Below, one piece after another: positions 1 to 6,478 of a stretch of DNA of 6,538 nucleotides. Where the stretch lies: positions 1-6,538 of the forward strand of contig CAKMYR010000070.1 of assembly GCA_929200175.1 (NCBI GenBank), in the 5' to 3' direction. Numbering within the stretch: the first letter of the stretch is position 1; the number at the start of each line of letters is the position of its first letter. The stretch comes from an uncultured Gammaproteobacteria bacterium (lineage in GTDB: Bacteria > Pseudomonadota > Gammaproteobacteria > PS1 > Pseudothioglobaceae). The notes under the pieces are model-generated. The model worked only from the letters and a program-made list of their open reading frames with translations, was not told the origin of the DNA and ran no database searches. The position numbers were made by a program, and so were the translations under genes.

Positions 1-272
1 GTTGATAATGCTTTTTTAACTCCTAAGCGTTCTCCATCCCAAATTTCTTTAAGTTTGTCTTTATCTTGTAAAAAAATAGTGTAATTATCATCACAAAAAA
101 CAGCAACTGCCATCGGCTCTTTAAACCCAGTTAAATACCAAAAATCACTATTAGGACGAAAAGGGTAATGCAAATCCTTACTTCTAATTTGTTGTTGATT
201 AGTAGCTATAATAACTAACGCATTTTTAGCTAGCTTACTTAATAATTGTTTTCTTCTTTTTTGATATATCAT
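1..272 (-). CDS. pepP: Xaa-Pro aminopeptidase PepP, N-terminal part (runs off the window)
   Basis: Aminopeptidase P removes the N-terminal residue from peptides whose second residue is proline; it is a cytosolic dinuclear-metal enzyme of the pita-bread (M24) family. Only the first 90 codons are here, reading leftward from an ATG at 270-272 and continuing beyond position 1. The visible part matches the non-catalytic N-terminal AMP_N domain: it starts MIYQKRRKQLLSKL, then has the family block HYPFRPNSDFWYLTGFKEP (about residues 35-53) and EIWDGERLG (about 79-87), all close in wording to E. coli PepP. The metal ligands lie in the missing C-terminal part, so catalytic integrity cannot be judged. 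The start is 5 bp after the stop of the YgfX-like gene, so it is probably the last visible gene of a proC-ygfX-like-pepP unit and translationally coupled; there is no good Shine-Dalgarno sequence at normal distance. The family call is firm from the N-terminal block. Confidence 0.9.
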   Translation of the reverse strand, partial: MIYQKRRKQLLSKLAKNALVIIATNQQQIRSKDLHYPFRPNSDFWYLTGFKEPMAVAVFCDDNYTIFLQDKDKLKEIWDGERLGVKKALS

Positions 273-277
273 TTTTA

Positions 278-697
278 TCAATTTTTATTTCCATACAGCA
301 TAATATTTAAATTACGAATTATTGCAGATAAAGAAGTATTGATAATAGAATCTTTAAAAATCACAATATATTTTTTATTTATTTTTATTATAAGTAAAAA
401 TTGCGATAGATAAACAAGCTCAAAAGCATCATATTTTTTAATAGAATTATTATTTTTTGTAATAATAATATAATCTTGGTGAAGGCTAATATTTTTAATT
501 GAATTTTCTAAAGTTAAGGCAATATTTTTTACTATAAAAAAATAAGCTAAAATTGAAATAATAATGCTAATAATAGTACTTAATAAAAAGTTATAAAAAT
601 AATGCCAAGCTACAAATATATTAAATAAATAAAAGGAAATGAATATTGTTAAATAGATTTTTGATGGCTTAATATCAATTTTTAATACACTAATCAT
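278..697 (-). CDS. YgfX/CptA-like small inner-membrane protein
   Basis: A 139-residue protein with two adjacent hydrophobic segments (about residues 14-31 and 36-56) followed by a soluble, probably beta-rich C-terminal half. The layout and length match YgfX/CptA (about 135-140 aa). So does the family-like ending: an N-terminal I-x-PS-like entry (KIDIKPSKIYL) and a C-terminal VIFKDSI...IIRNLNIMLYG, equivalent to the 'LF-DSL...-R-LR-LL' ending. In E. coli, YgfX has been reported as a membrane toxin acting on MreB/FtsZ and as a partner of SdhE (YgfY/CptB), the succinate dehydrogenase flavinylation factor; the toxin role is debated. No sdhE is in this window. The ATG at 695-697 lies inside the end of proC (8-bp overlap) and has the best ribosome binding site in the window (AGGAA). 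Sequence is very Ile/Lys/Asn-rich, so similarity is by pattern rather than strong identity. An unrelated two-helix membrane protein is the alternative. Confidence 0.6.
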   Translation of the reverse strand: MISVLKIDIKPSKIYLTIFISFYLFNIFVAWHYFYNFLLSTIISIIISILAYFFIVKNIALTLENSIKNISLHQDYIIITKNNNSIKKYDAFELVYLSQFLLIIKINKKYIVIFKDSIINTSLSAIIRNLNIMLYGNKN

Positions 698-1520
698 TAT
701 TTCCTAATTCAAAGCCTATTTCTTGTGCGCGAATAAAGCCTACACGCATCATATTAGCTATGATTTGTTCAAAATTTTGTTTTTTTAGTGATTCTATAGC
801 AGACTCGGTTACTCCTTTTTCTGAAGTAACATTAGCCCTTAATTGACTAGGTGTATACTTAGATTTATCTGCCATCATACTAGCCCCTAATGCTGTTTTA
901 ATGCTAAATTTTCTTGCTATTTCTTCATCAAGTCCTAATTCTATGCCAGCTTTTGTCATTGCTTCTATCATAAAAAAGAAATAAGCAGGCCCACTTCCTG
1001 ATAATGCAGTTATAGCATCTAACATACTTTCTTGCTCTACCCATAAACAAGTACCTACTGAGCTTAGTATTTTTTCAGTTAATTGTTTTTGCTCGTTAGA
1101 AGTTATTTTATTTGCCATTAAGCCAATCGAGCTTTGCTTTATCATAGCTGGAGTATTAGGCATAGCACGAATTACCGATATATTCATTCCCAGCCAGTTA
1201 TTAATATCAGTAATTTTTGCACCAGCAACAATAGAAATAATTGTATGTTTAGTATTTATAAATTTTTTTAATTGTTTACATACTAAAGCTAATGTTTGTG
1301 GTTTTATAGCTAAGATTATTACTTGGCATTCTTTAGCTAAAAGAGTATTGTTGGTAAAAGTATCTAATCCAAGCTCATTATGCCTTGTTATTAATAACTT
1401 TTCATTTATATCGCTAATTTTGATATTTTGCTTGCGAAAATTATTATCAAGCATCCCGCAAATTATAGCATAAGCCATATTCCCAGCACCTATAAAGCCT
1501 ATATTAATAGAATTTTTCAT
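690..1520 (-). CDS. proC: Pyrroline-5-carboxylate reductase ProC
   Basis: Catalyses the last step of proline synthesis, NAD(P)H-dependent reduction of 1-pyrroline-5-carboxylate to L-proline, in the cytosol. The 276-residue length is normal for ProC. Visible landmarks: an N-terminal Rossmann dinucleotide-binding loop GFIGAGNMA (8-16); a central AIKPQ (71-75); RAMPNTPA (118-125), the conserved substrate-side loop; ALSGSGPAYFFFMIEAM (172-188), the all-helical dimerisation domain entry; and the signature VTSEKGVTES (231-240). The last differs from the usual VTSPGGTT pattern at two normally conserved positions (Gly to Lys at 235, Thr to Val at 237). The ATG at 1518-1520 places the Rossmann strand at the expected distance from the N terminus. 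It lacks a Shine-Dalgarno sequence and has a -10-like TATACT only 7 bp upstream, so the message may be leaderless. It heads a minus-strand unit and overlaps the YgfX-like gene by 8 bp; the common neighbours yggS and yggT are absent. Confidence 0.96.
   Translation of the reverse strand: MKNSINIGFIGAGNMAYAIICGMLDNNFRKQNIKISDINEKLLITRHNELGLDTFTNNTLLAKECQVIILAIKPQTLALVCKQLKKFINTKHTIISIVAGAKITDINNWLGMNISVIRAMPNTPAMIKQSSIGLMANKITSNEQKQLTEKILSSVGTCLWVEQESMLDAITALSGSGPAYFFFMIEAMTKAGIELGLDEEIARKFSIKTALGASMMADKSKYTPSQLRANVTSEKGVTESAIESLKKQNFEQIIANMMRVGFIRAQEIGFELGNND
701..705 (-). promoter_or_regulatory. Shine-Dalgarno site of the YgfX-like gene, inside proC
   Basis: On the minus strand AGGAA lies 3 bases before the ATG at 695-697, inside the last codons of proC. 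It is the only clear Shine-Dalgarno match before any start in this window and supports the chosen start and independent re-initiation on the proC message. Confidence 0.6.
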
Positions 1521-1572
1521 ATTATTAAGTATAATGAATTATTTGATAAAATTCTCTATTATTTTTTTTTAA
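1521..1572. promoter_or_regulatory. Divergent proC/gph promoter region
   Basis: This 52-bp gap separates divergently read proC (minus) and gph (plus), so it or the neighbouring gene starts must hold both promoters. A perfect -10 hexamer TATAAT is at 1530-1535 on the plus strand, which would give gph a leader of about 30 bases. On the minus strand TATACT (1533 to 1528) overlaps it and ends 7 bases before the proC ATG. No convincing -35 (TTGACA-like) element is seen for either. A run of nine T (1562-1570) immediately precedes the gph start in place of a Shine-Dalgarno sequence. In such AT-rich DNA, -10 matches are common by chance. Confidence 0.35.
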
Positions 1573-2238
1573 ATGAAAAAATTTAATCCAAAATTAATTA
1601 TGCTAGATCTTGATGGTACTATGGTCGATAGTGTGCCAGATTTAGCATATTGTGTAGATGAATTAATGGTTATTATAGGCAGAGAAAAATGGGGTGAAAA
1701 AAAAGTTCGTGATTGGGTAGGAAATGGAGTGCCAAAACTAGTAGAAAGAGCCTTAACTGGTGAATTAGAAGGGATAGTTAATAAATCAGATTTTGCTAAA
1801 GCATATCCTATTTTTTTAGACTTATATCAAAATAATCTTGCAAATTCATTTTTATACGATGGAGTAGATGAAGGCTTAAATTATTTAAAGCAAAATAATT
1901 ATATTTTAGGCTGTGTTACTAATAAAGCCGAACAATTCACTCTACCTATTTTAAAACAATTAAATATTTTCAATTATTTTGATATTGTATTATCAGGCGA
2001 TACTTTGCCGAAAAAAAAGCCAGATCCATTACCATTACTCCATGCTGCTAAATTTTTTAATATAGAGCCTAAAAATGGATTAATGATAGGAGATTCTGTA
2101 AGTGATATCAAGGCTTCAAGGGCAGCTAATTTTAGTATTATTTGTATGTCTTATGGATATAATCACGGAAAGAATATTGTTGATTCTAACCCTGATTTAG
2201 TTATTGATTCAATGCTTGAACTTAAACAATACCTATAA
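1573..2238 (+). CDS. gph: Phosphoglycolate phosphatase, HAD superfamily
   Basis: Hydrolyses 2-phosphoglycolate to glycolate and phosphate, clearing the product of Rubisco oxygenation or of DNA 3'-end repair; soluble, Mg-dependent. At 221 residues it has the normal Gph length. All HAD motifs are present: motif I DLDGTMVDS (12-20) with nucleophile Asp12 and acid/base Asp14; motif II Thr116 in GCVTNK; motif III Lys149 in KKKPDP; motif IV GDSVSD (173-178) with Asp174 and Asp178 for metal. The cap-domain block WVGNGVPKLVERAL (48-61) is typical of Gph rather than of other HAD phosphatases such as beta-phosphoglucomutase. The ATG start is right for the motif I position; upstream is a T-run with no Shine-Dalgarno sequence. 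It diverges from proC, and bioA follows 85 bp downstream on the same strand. Substrate specificity is inferred from family resemblance; no Rubisco or glycolate-oxidation gene is in view to tell whether it serves photorespiration-like flux. Confidence 0.9.
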   Translation: MKKFNPKLIMLDLDGTMVDSVPDLAYCVDELMVIIGREKWGEKKVRDWVGNGVPKLVERALTGELEGIVNKSDFAKAYPIFLDLYQNNLANSFLYDGVDEGLNYLKQNNYILGCVTNKAEQFTLPILKQLNIFNYFDIVLSGDTLPKKKPDPLPLLHAAKFFNIEPKNGLMIGDSVSDIKASRAANFSIICMSYGYNHGKNIVDSNPDLVIDSMLELKQYL

Positions 2239-2323
2239 AATAAAACCCTAGCTACTCTTTACCTTAATTCTAAATAATATATATTTAAGATATTAAAATA
2301 ATTTATAAGCTAAAATTTATTCT
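2239..2323 (+). other. gph-bioA intergenic spacer
   Basis: The largest non-coding gap in the window, 85 bp and almost all A/T after the first 30 bases. It contains a weak AT-only inverted repeat (TAAATA, 5-base loop, TATTTA) and several AT hexamers that could act as a -10 box before bioA, for instance TAAAAT at 2311-2316, but no matching -35 box. There is no GC-rich hairpin followed by T's to act as a gph terminator, and no clear BirA (biotin operator) palindrome. Whether bioA has its own promoter or is read from gph is open. Confidence 0.3.
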
Positions 2324-3559
2324 ATGAATTATTTTGATAATAAACACATTTGGCATCCCTATACAAAAATACCAAGTGATAATCCATCTTATCTAGTTAA
2401 ATCTGCTAAAGGAGTATATTTACATTTAGAAAATGGGCAAAATGTTATTGATGGTATGAGTTCTTGGTGGGCAGCTATTCATGGATATAATAACGAAGTA
2501 CTAAATAAAGCTGTTAAAGCTCAACTTAAAAATATGTCTCATGTTATGTTTGGGGGAATAACACACAAACCTGCAATTAATCTAGCTAAAACCTTAATTA
2601 ATATTACTCCAGATAATCTAACTAAAATATTTTTTGCTGATTCTGGATCAGTATCAGTAGAAGTAGCTCTTAAAATAGCTTTACAATTTTGGCAAAGTAA
2701 AAATAAACCAAATAAACAAAAATTTATTACGATAACAAGCGGTTATCACGGCGATACTTTTGCTGCTATGAGTGTTTGCGATCCAGAAAATGGAATGCAT
2801 CATTTATTTAAAGGAATCTTGCTTAAAAATTTTTTTGTTAAAAGCCCATCTTTATTTCCAACTGATGATGCTATCAAAGACTTAGAATTAACACTTAGTA
2901 AAAATCATCACAAAATTGCAGCAATGATTTTAGAGCCTATAGTGCAAGGCGCAGGTGGTATGCAAATCTATGATTCTAGTTATTTAATAAAAGCAAGAGA
3001 GCTTTGCGATAAATATAATGTATTACTAATTTTAGATGAAATTGCTACAGGATTTGGAAGAACAGGAGAATTATTTGCACTACAACACGCCAATATTAAA
3101 CCAGATATACTTTGTTTAGGTAAGGCAATTACTGGCGGATATATTTCATTTGCAGCTACTATGACAACTACTAATATCGCAAACCAAGTAGGCGTTTTAA
3201 TGCACGGACCAACCTTTATGGCTAATCCTTTAGCTTGTGCTGTAGCTAATTCTAGTATTGAATTATTATTAAATACAGCTTGGCAAGATAATGTTAAAAA
3301 TATTGAAAATACACTTAAAACTGAGCTAATGTCGCTAAAAAATCATAATAAAGTAAAAGATGTGCGTGTTTTAGGTGCGATTGCCGTAGTAGAAATGAAA
3401 AATAATGTTTGTATTAATACAGTGCAAAAGGACTTAATAAATAATGGAGTTTGGCTAAGACCTTATAATAATTTAATTTATACTATGCCACCATTTATTA
3501 TTACAAATAGTGAGCTTTTAACTATAACTCGCGCCATTAAATCAGTTATTAATAAATAA
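2324..3559 (+). CDS. bioA: Adenosylmethionine-8-amino-7-oxononanoate aminotransferase BioA
   Basis: The PLP enzyme of biotin synthesis that transfers the amino group of S-adenosylmethionine to 8-amino-7-oxononanoate (KAPA), giving 7,8-diaminopelargonate (DAPA); cytosolic homodimer. At 411 residues it is near full length (usual about 420-430). Class III aminotransferase features: HPYTKI (11-16, substrate Tyr13), MSSWWAAIHGYN (45-56, the Trp pair lining the KAPA pocket), the PLP phosphate-binding SGS (107-109), YHGDTFAAMSVCDP (141-154, Tyr141 stacking on PLP), DEIATGFGRTG (238-248, Asp238 to the pyridine N), Schiff-base Lys267 in LGKAITGGY, GPTFMANPLACA (295-306), and Arg379 in WLRPYNNLIYTMPP, which binds the KAPA carboxylate. 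This set separates BioA from ornithine and GABA aminotransferases. The ATG matches the family N terminus; no Shine-Dalgarno sequence. The gene stands alone: bioB, bioF, bioC and bioD are not within the window. It converges with priA 25 bp downstream. Confidence 0.97.
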   Translation: MNYFDNKHIWHPYTKIPSDNPSYLVKSAKGVYLHLENGQNVIDGMSSWWAAIHGYNNEVLNKAVKAQLKNMSHVMFGGITHKPAINLAKTLINITPDNLTKIFFADSGSVSVEVALKIALQFWQSKNKPNKQKFITITSGYHGDTFAAMSVCDPENGMHHLFKGILLKNFFVKSPSLFPTDDAIKDLELTLSKNHHKIAAMILEPIVQGAGGMQIYDSSYLIKARELCDKYNVLLILDEIATGFGRTGELFALQHANIKPDILCLGKAITGGYISFAATMTTTNIANQVGVLMHGPTFMANPLACAVANSSIELLLNTAWQDNVKNIENTLKTELMSLKNHNKVKDVRVLGAIAVVEMKNNVCINTVQKDLINNGVWLRPYNNLIYTMPPFIITNSELLTITRAIKSVINK

Positions 3560-3584
3560 TAATTAATTTAACATTTTTTCAAAT

Positions 3585-5552
3585 TTATTGCTCAATTGGA
3601 TCTATATCTAAATACCAGCGTACTTTATTTTTTAGTTTTATTTTTGACATATTGTGAGTAATAGTAGCTAAAACTTTATGTAATACTTTTCTATCAGTAG
3701 ATAATAAACATAAATTAAAGTAGTAATAATCTGATTTTTTTACAATAATATTTTCTGTTGGTCCTAATATTTCTATGTTTTCAATATCTATTTTTTCAAT
3801 TAAATTAGCTATTTCTTGTAAAAAGATAGCTGGATTTTGTTTATCTTTAGCATTTGCACAAATTAATGCCTGATAAGAAAATGGTGGCATCAATGCTTTT
3901 TTTCGTTGCTCTAGGAGTTCATCTGTAAATTTTAAGTACTTGTTTGTTTTTATGTAATTAAAAATTGGATGTTGTGGATAGTTAGTTTGTATTACTACTT
4001 CTCCTTGCTCTTTATTTCTACCAGCACGACCAGAAACCTGAATTAGTAATTGCGCTAAATATTCTGTTGCCCGAAAATTAGTAGATAAAAGTGCAGAATC
4101 AGCATTTATAACGCTAACCATAGCTAGATTAGAAAAGTGATGACCCTTAGCAAGCATTTGTGTTCCTAAGATAATACAAGGCTTACCATAATTAATATTT
4201 TTTAAATGTTTATCAAATTCTTGTTTGCGTTTTGTAGTATCTCTATCAATACGAATAATAGGAATATTATCAAAATATGATTTAATACTTTCTTCTAATT
4301 TTTGAGTTCCAAAACCTAGCATTTTAAGAGTATCTTTTTTACAATCAGGGCATAGTTTTTGAGGCATTTTTTGTTTTGCGCAATGATGACATTTAAGGCG
4401 ATTAATATCTAAGTGATATATCATTTCAGCAGAGCAATGATCACATCTTGCTTTCCAGTTACATTCTATACAATAATATATTGGTGAATAACCACGGCGA
4501 TTAATAAATAACATTATTTGCTTTTCTTTAGCTAAATAGTATTTTATTTTTTCAACTAGTGTAGTTGACAAAATACTACTAGCATTATTTCGCATATCAA
4601 TTAAGTTAATTTTTGGCATAACAGCACCGCCAGCTCTATTATTTAATTCAAGATAGCTAATTTTATTATCTATGGTATTTTTTATAGTTTCTAATGATGG
4701 TGTTGCAGATCCTAAAATAAGAGGAATATTAGATTGTTTAGCGCGTATAAAGCCTATATCTCTAGCACAATAGCGTAATCCTGATTGTTGTTTAAAAGAG
4801 CTATCATGTTCTTCATCGATAATAATTAATCCTAAATTTGGCATAGGTGTAAAAATAGCACTACGAGTGCCAAGGACAACCCCAGCACTAAGATTTTTAG
4901 CTAATAAATATCCATCTAATTTTTTAGATTGACTTAATTTTGAATGTATTGTTACTACGCGAGTTTTTAAACGAGATGAAAATCTATTAATTATTTGTGT
5001 AGTAAGACCAATTTCTGGCACTAATATTAAAACTTGTTTACCAGCTTCAATTATAGTTTTACTAATCCGCAAATAAACTTCAGTTTTACCGCTACCTGTT
5101 ACTCCATATAGTAAAAATGCTTTATAGTTATCAATTGATTTTAGAATTTGTTCAATACATTTTTTCTGCTCATCAGTAATCTTAAATTTAGGCTCTATTA
5201 TTTTTTTAGGCTCATATTTATCATTTTTAATAATAGCTTCTTTCCCAGCGCGTAAATTTTTAACAATAGCTGTTGATATTACTTCTCCAATAGGGTGATG
5301 ATAATAATTAGCAACCCAAAATAATAAATTTAAAATATTTTTATCTAAAATTGGATTATCATCTAAAACTTTTTCAATAGTTTTTAATTTTTTAATATTG
5401 CTTTTAGTTTTAATTGCTATTACAATACCAACGACTTTTCTATTTCTAAATGTAGTTTGAACACGCATACCAACCTTAACATCATAAGTTGATATGTAAT
5501 CAAATGTTCTATTTAATGGAACGAAAATAGCTAGTTCAATAATTAATGACAA
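3585..5552 (-). CDS. priA: Primosomal replication restart helicase PriA (N'), TTG start
   Basis: A 3'-to-5' SF2 DNA helicase that recognises stalled forks and D-loops and reloads DnaB with PriB/DnaT or PriC. At 655 residues it is shorter than E. coli PriA (732) but all parts are visible: the N-terminal 3'-end-binding domain begins VPLNRTFDY (11-19, Asp18 equivalent to the 3'-OH-sensing Asp); Walker A GVTGSGKT (150-157); DEEH box (246-249); SAT (282-284). Eight zinc cysteines follow at 361, 364, 370, 373, 388, 391, 401 and 404, with the same spacing as in E. coli, then GFGTQKLEE (413-421), GTQMLAKGHHF (463-473) and QVSGRAGR (505-512), then the C-terminal domain. The start is TTG at 5550-5552: a TAA stop lies two codons upstream in frame, no ATG occurs until residue 29, and the TTG puts the N terminus within one residue of the E. 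coli alignment. No Shine-Dalgarno sequence is visible. It is divergent from ybeY and convergent with bioA, so is probably monocistronic. Confidence 0.97.
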   Translation of the reverse strand: MSLIIELAIFVPLNRTFDYISTYDVKVGMRVQTTFRNRKVVGIVIAIKTKSNIKKLKTIEKVLDDNPILDKNILNLLFWVANYYHHPIGEVISTAIVKNLRAGKEAIIKNDKYEPKKIIEPKFKITDEQKKCIEQILKSIDNYKAFLLYGVTGSGKTEVYLRISKTIIEAGKQVLILVPEIGLTTQIINRFSSRLKTRVVTIHSKLSQSKKLDGYLLAKNLSAGVVLGTRSAIFTPMPNLGLIIIDEEHDSSFKQQSGLRYCARDIGFIRAKQSNIPLILGSATPSLETIKNTIDNKISYLELNNRAGGAVMPKINLIDMRNNASSILSTTLVEKIKYYLAKEKQIMLFINRRGYSPIYYCIECNWKARCDHCSAEMIYHLDINRLKCHHCAKQKMPQKLCPDCKKDTLKMLGFGTQKLEESIKSYFDNIPIIRIDRDTTKRKQEFDKHLKNINYGKPCIILGTQMLAKGHHFSNLAMVSVINADSALLSTNFRATEYLAQLLIQVSGRAGRNKEQGEVVIQTNYPQHPIFNYIKTNKYLKFTDELLEQRKKALMPPFSYQALICANAKDKQNPAIFLQEIANLIEKIDIENIEILGPTENIIVKKSDYYYFNLCLLSTDRKVLHKVLATITHNMSKIKLKNKVRWYLDIDPIEQ

Positions 5553-5602
5553 AATTTATTTTTATATAAACTAAAATAATATTTTAGCAATAAATATTAA
5601 CT
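5553..5602. promoter_or_regulatory. Divergent priA/ybeY promoter region
   Basis: This 50-bp AT-only-like gap lies between two divergent starts, so promoters for both must lie here or just inside the genes. It contains TATATAAA (5563-5570 area), readable as a -10 box on either strand, and TAAAAT (5572-5577) on the plus strand. No good -35 partner is found at 16-18 bp for any of them, and neither gene has a Shine-Dalgarno sequence. The call rests mainly on gene orientation. Confidence 0.3.
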
Positions 5603-6046
5603 ATGGTAGTTATTCAAAATAATATTCAAGATTTATCTATAGACGAAGAAAATTTAAGATTAATTTTACAAAATGTAATGATAAATTTAAAAGTAGCTAA
5701 TAGCGAACTATTAATAAGAATTGTTGACAAAAAAGAAATACAAAATTTAAACAAAATTTATCGTAATCAAGACAAGCCAACTAATACTCTATCTTTTAAA
5801 GCTATGTTGCCAAACGAGATTAAAGAATCAATTCTTGGTGATGTAGTTATTTGTAGTGAAATCATAAAACAAGAAGCAAAATTAACAAACAAAAGCTTTA
5901 AAGATCATTTAATTCATATAGCTATCCATGGAATTTTACATTTATTAGGATATAGCCATACTTTAGACAAAGATGCCGAACAAATGCAAAATATGGAAAT
6001 AGATATTTTAAAAAAAATCCAAATAAAAAACCCTTACCAAAATTAA
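5603..6046 (+). CDS. ybeY: Endoribonuclease YbeY (16S rRNA 3'-end maturation)
   Basis: YbeY is a zinc-dependent single-strand endoribonuclease of the UPF0054 family, involved in 16S rRNA 3'-end processing, late 30S quality control and 70S ribosome surveillance. The 147-residue length is normal. Visible features: LNKIYRNQDKPTNTLSF (49-65), the family's 'LN..YR..D.PTNVLSF' block with conserved Arg54; LGDVVIC (78-84, usual LGDI-I); and the zinc motif HGILHLLGYSH (109-119) with ligands His109, His113 and His119, followed by an acidic region DKDAEQM. The usual motif is HGxLHLxGYDH; here the Asp before the last His is Ser118. The ATG start fits the family N terminus; no Shine-Dalgarno sequence. The usual partners ybeZ (PhoH-like) and ybeX (CorC-like) are not adjacent: ybeY diverges from priA and converges, 6 bp away, with the CPBP protease gene, so it seems monocistronic here. 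Confidence 0.95.
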   Translation: MVVIQNNIQDLSIDEENLRLILQNVMINLKVANSELLIRIVDKKEIQNLNKIYRNQDKPTNTLSFKAMLPNEIKESILGDVVICSEIIKQEAKLTNKSFKDHLIHIAIHGILHLLGYSHTLDKDAEQMQNMEIDILKKIQIKNPYQN

Positions 6047-6047
6047 T

Positions 6048-6063
6048 ATTTTTTATAAAAAAT
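6048..6063. repeat. AT-only perfect palindrome between convergent genes
   Basis: ATTTTTTATAAAAAAT at 6048-6063 is a perfect 16-bp palindrome lying just after the ybeY stop and covering the stop of the convergent CPBP gene. Its RNA could form an A/U stem on both strands, with T-runs in both directions, so it may act as a weak bidirectional transcription end. The stem has no G-C pair, and such repeats arise easily in this base composition, so the role is speculative. Confidence 0.25.
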
Positions 6064-6478
6064 CACAAATCAATTTAGCAAAATAAAAATAGATTGAATT
6101 ATAAAAAATATGTAAGATTATGCCGGGAATAACGCTATTAGTTCTATCTTTAAAATAACCAAAAATTAATGATGGTATAAATACTAATAATGCCCATAGC
6201 AATGAATGATAAATCAAATGGGTAGCTACAAATAATAATGAGGTTAAAACATTAGCTAACGATATTTTATAATATGATAGGTTTTTTAATTTTGTACTTA
6301 AAAAGTCTTGGATAGCACCTCTAAAAGCTAATTCTTCTACAACTGGATAAAGCAATAATACATAAAAAAAATTAACTTCCCTAGTATTATAAGAATAAGT
6401 AAAACAGAAAAAAGGTATAGCAATAAAAGCTATTAAAAAAGCAATCCAAAATTGAATATCTTTAATAAAATATTGCAA
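6053..6478 (-). CDS. Small CPBP-family glutamic intramembrane protease, MrtJ-like
   Basis: A 141-residue, strongly hydrophobic protein with about four membrane segments (roughly residues 8-27, 36-49, 76-108 and 114-137). It carries the full CPBP/Abi (Rce1-like) catalytic set: EELAFR (48-53, Glu48/Glu49 and Arg53), FVATH (83-87, His87) and HIFYN (123-127, His123 and Asn127). CPBP proteins of bacteria process membrane-bound or sorting-signal substrates. The small size and the block LLWALLVFIPSLIFGYFKDR (93-112) resemble MrtJ, the protease tied to JDVT-CTERM sorting in some gammaproteobacteria; that subfamily assignment is from memory of the family and not proven. The start is TTG at 6476-6478, immediately preceded in frame by TGA and TAA, with no ATG in the N-terminal region. 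Its first bases overlap the stop of a possible upstream gene, which would allow coupled translation. It ends 6 bp from the convergent ybeY. Confidence 0.8.
   Translation of the reverse strand: MQYFIKDIQFWIAFLIAFIAIPFFCFTYSYNTREVNFFYVLLLYPVVEELAFRGAIQDFLSTKLKNLSYYKISLANVLTSLLFVATHLIYHSLLWALLVFIPSLIFGYFKDRTNSVIPGIILHIFYNSIYFYFAKLICDFL

Noticed and set aside
1562..1570. T9 run before gph as a transcription terminator for an upstream plus-strand gene
   Set aside because: There is no upstream plus-strand gene and no G-C hairpin before the run.
2239..2323. Possible BirA biotin operator or riboswitch upstream of bioA
   Set aside because: No TTGTAAACC-type dyad or structured conserved element could be found; the spacer is plain AT-rich DNA.
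3551..3589. Inverted repeat AATAAAT (3551-3557) / ATTTATT (3583-3589) across the bioA-priA convergent junction as a terminator
   Set aside because: Seven A/T pairs with a 25-base loop and no G-C pair is expected by chance in this composition and would be unstable as an RNA hairpin.
197..5537. Many copies of TAGCTA/TTAGCTAA-like words on both strands as a possible regulatory or uptake repeat
   Set aside because: They sit inside coding sequence in various frames and are explained by frequent Ala GCT codons next to A/T-rich codons; no fixed longer core or spacing.
3585..5552. PriA as truncated because it is 655 instead of about 730 residues
   Set aside because: All helicase motifs, all eight zinc cysteines with canonical spacing, the N-terminal block and the C-terminal domain are present; the shortfall is in linkers and loops.
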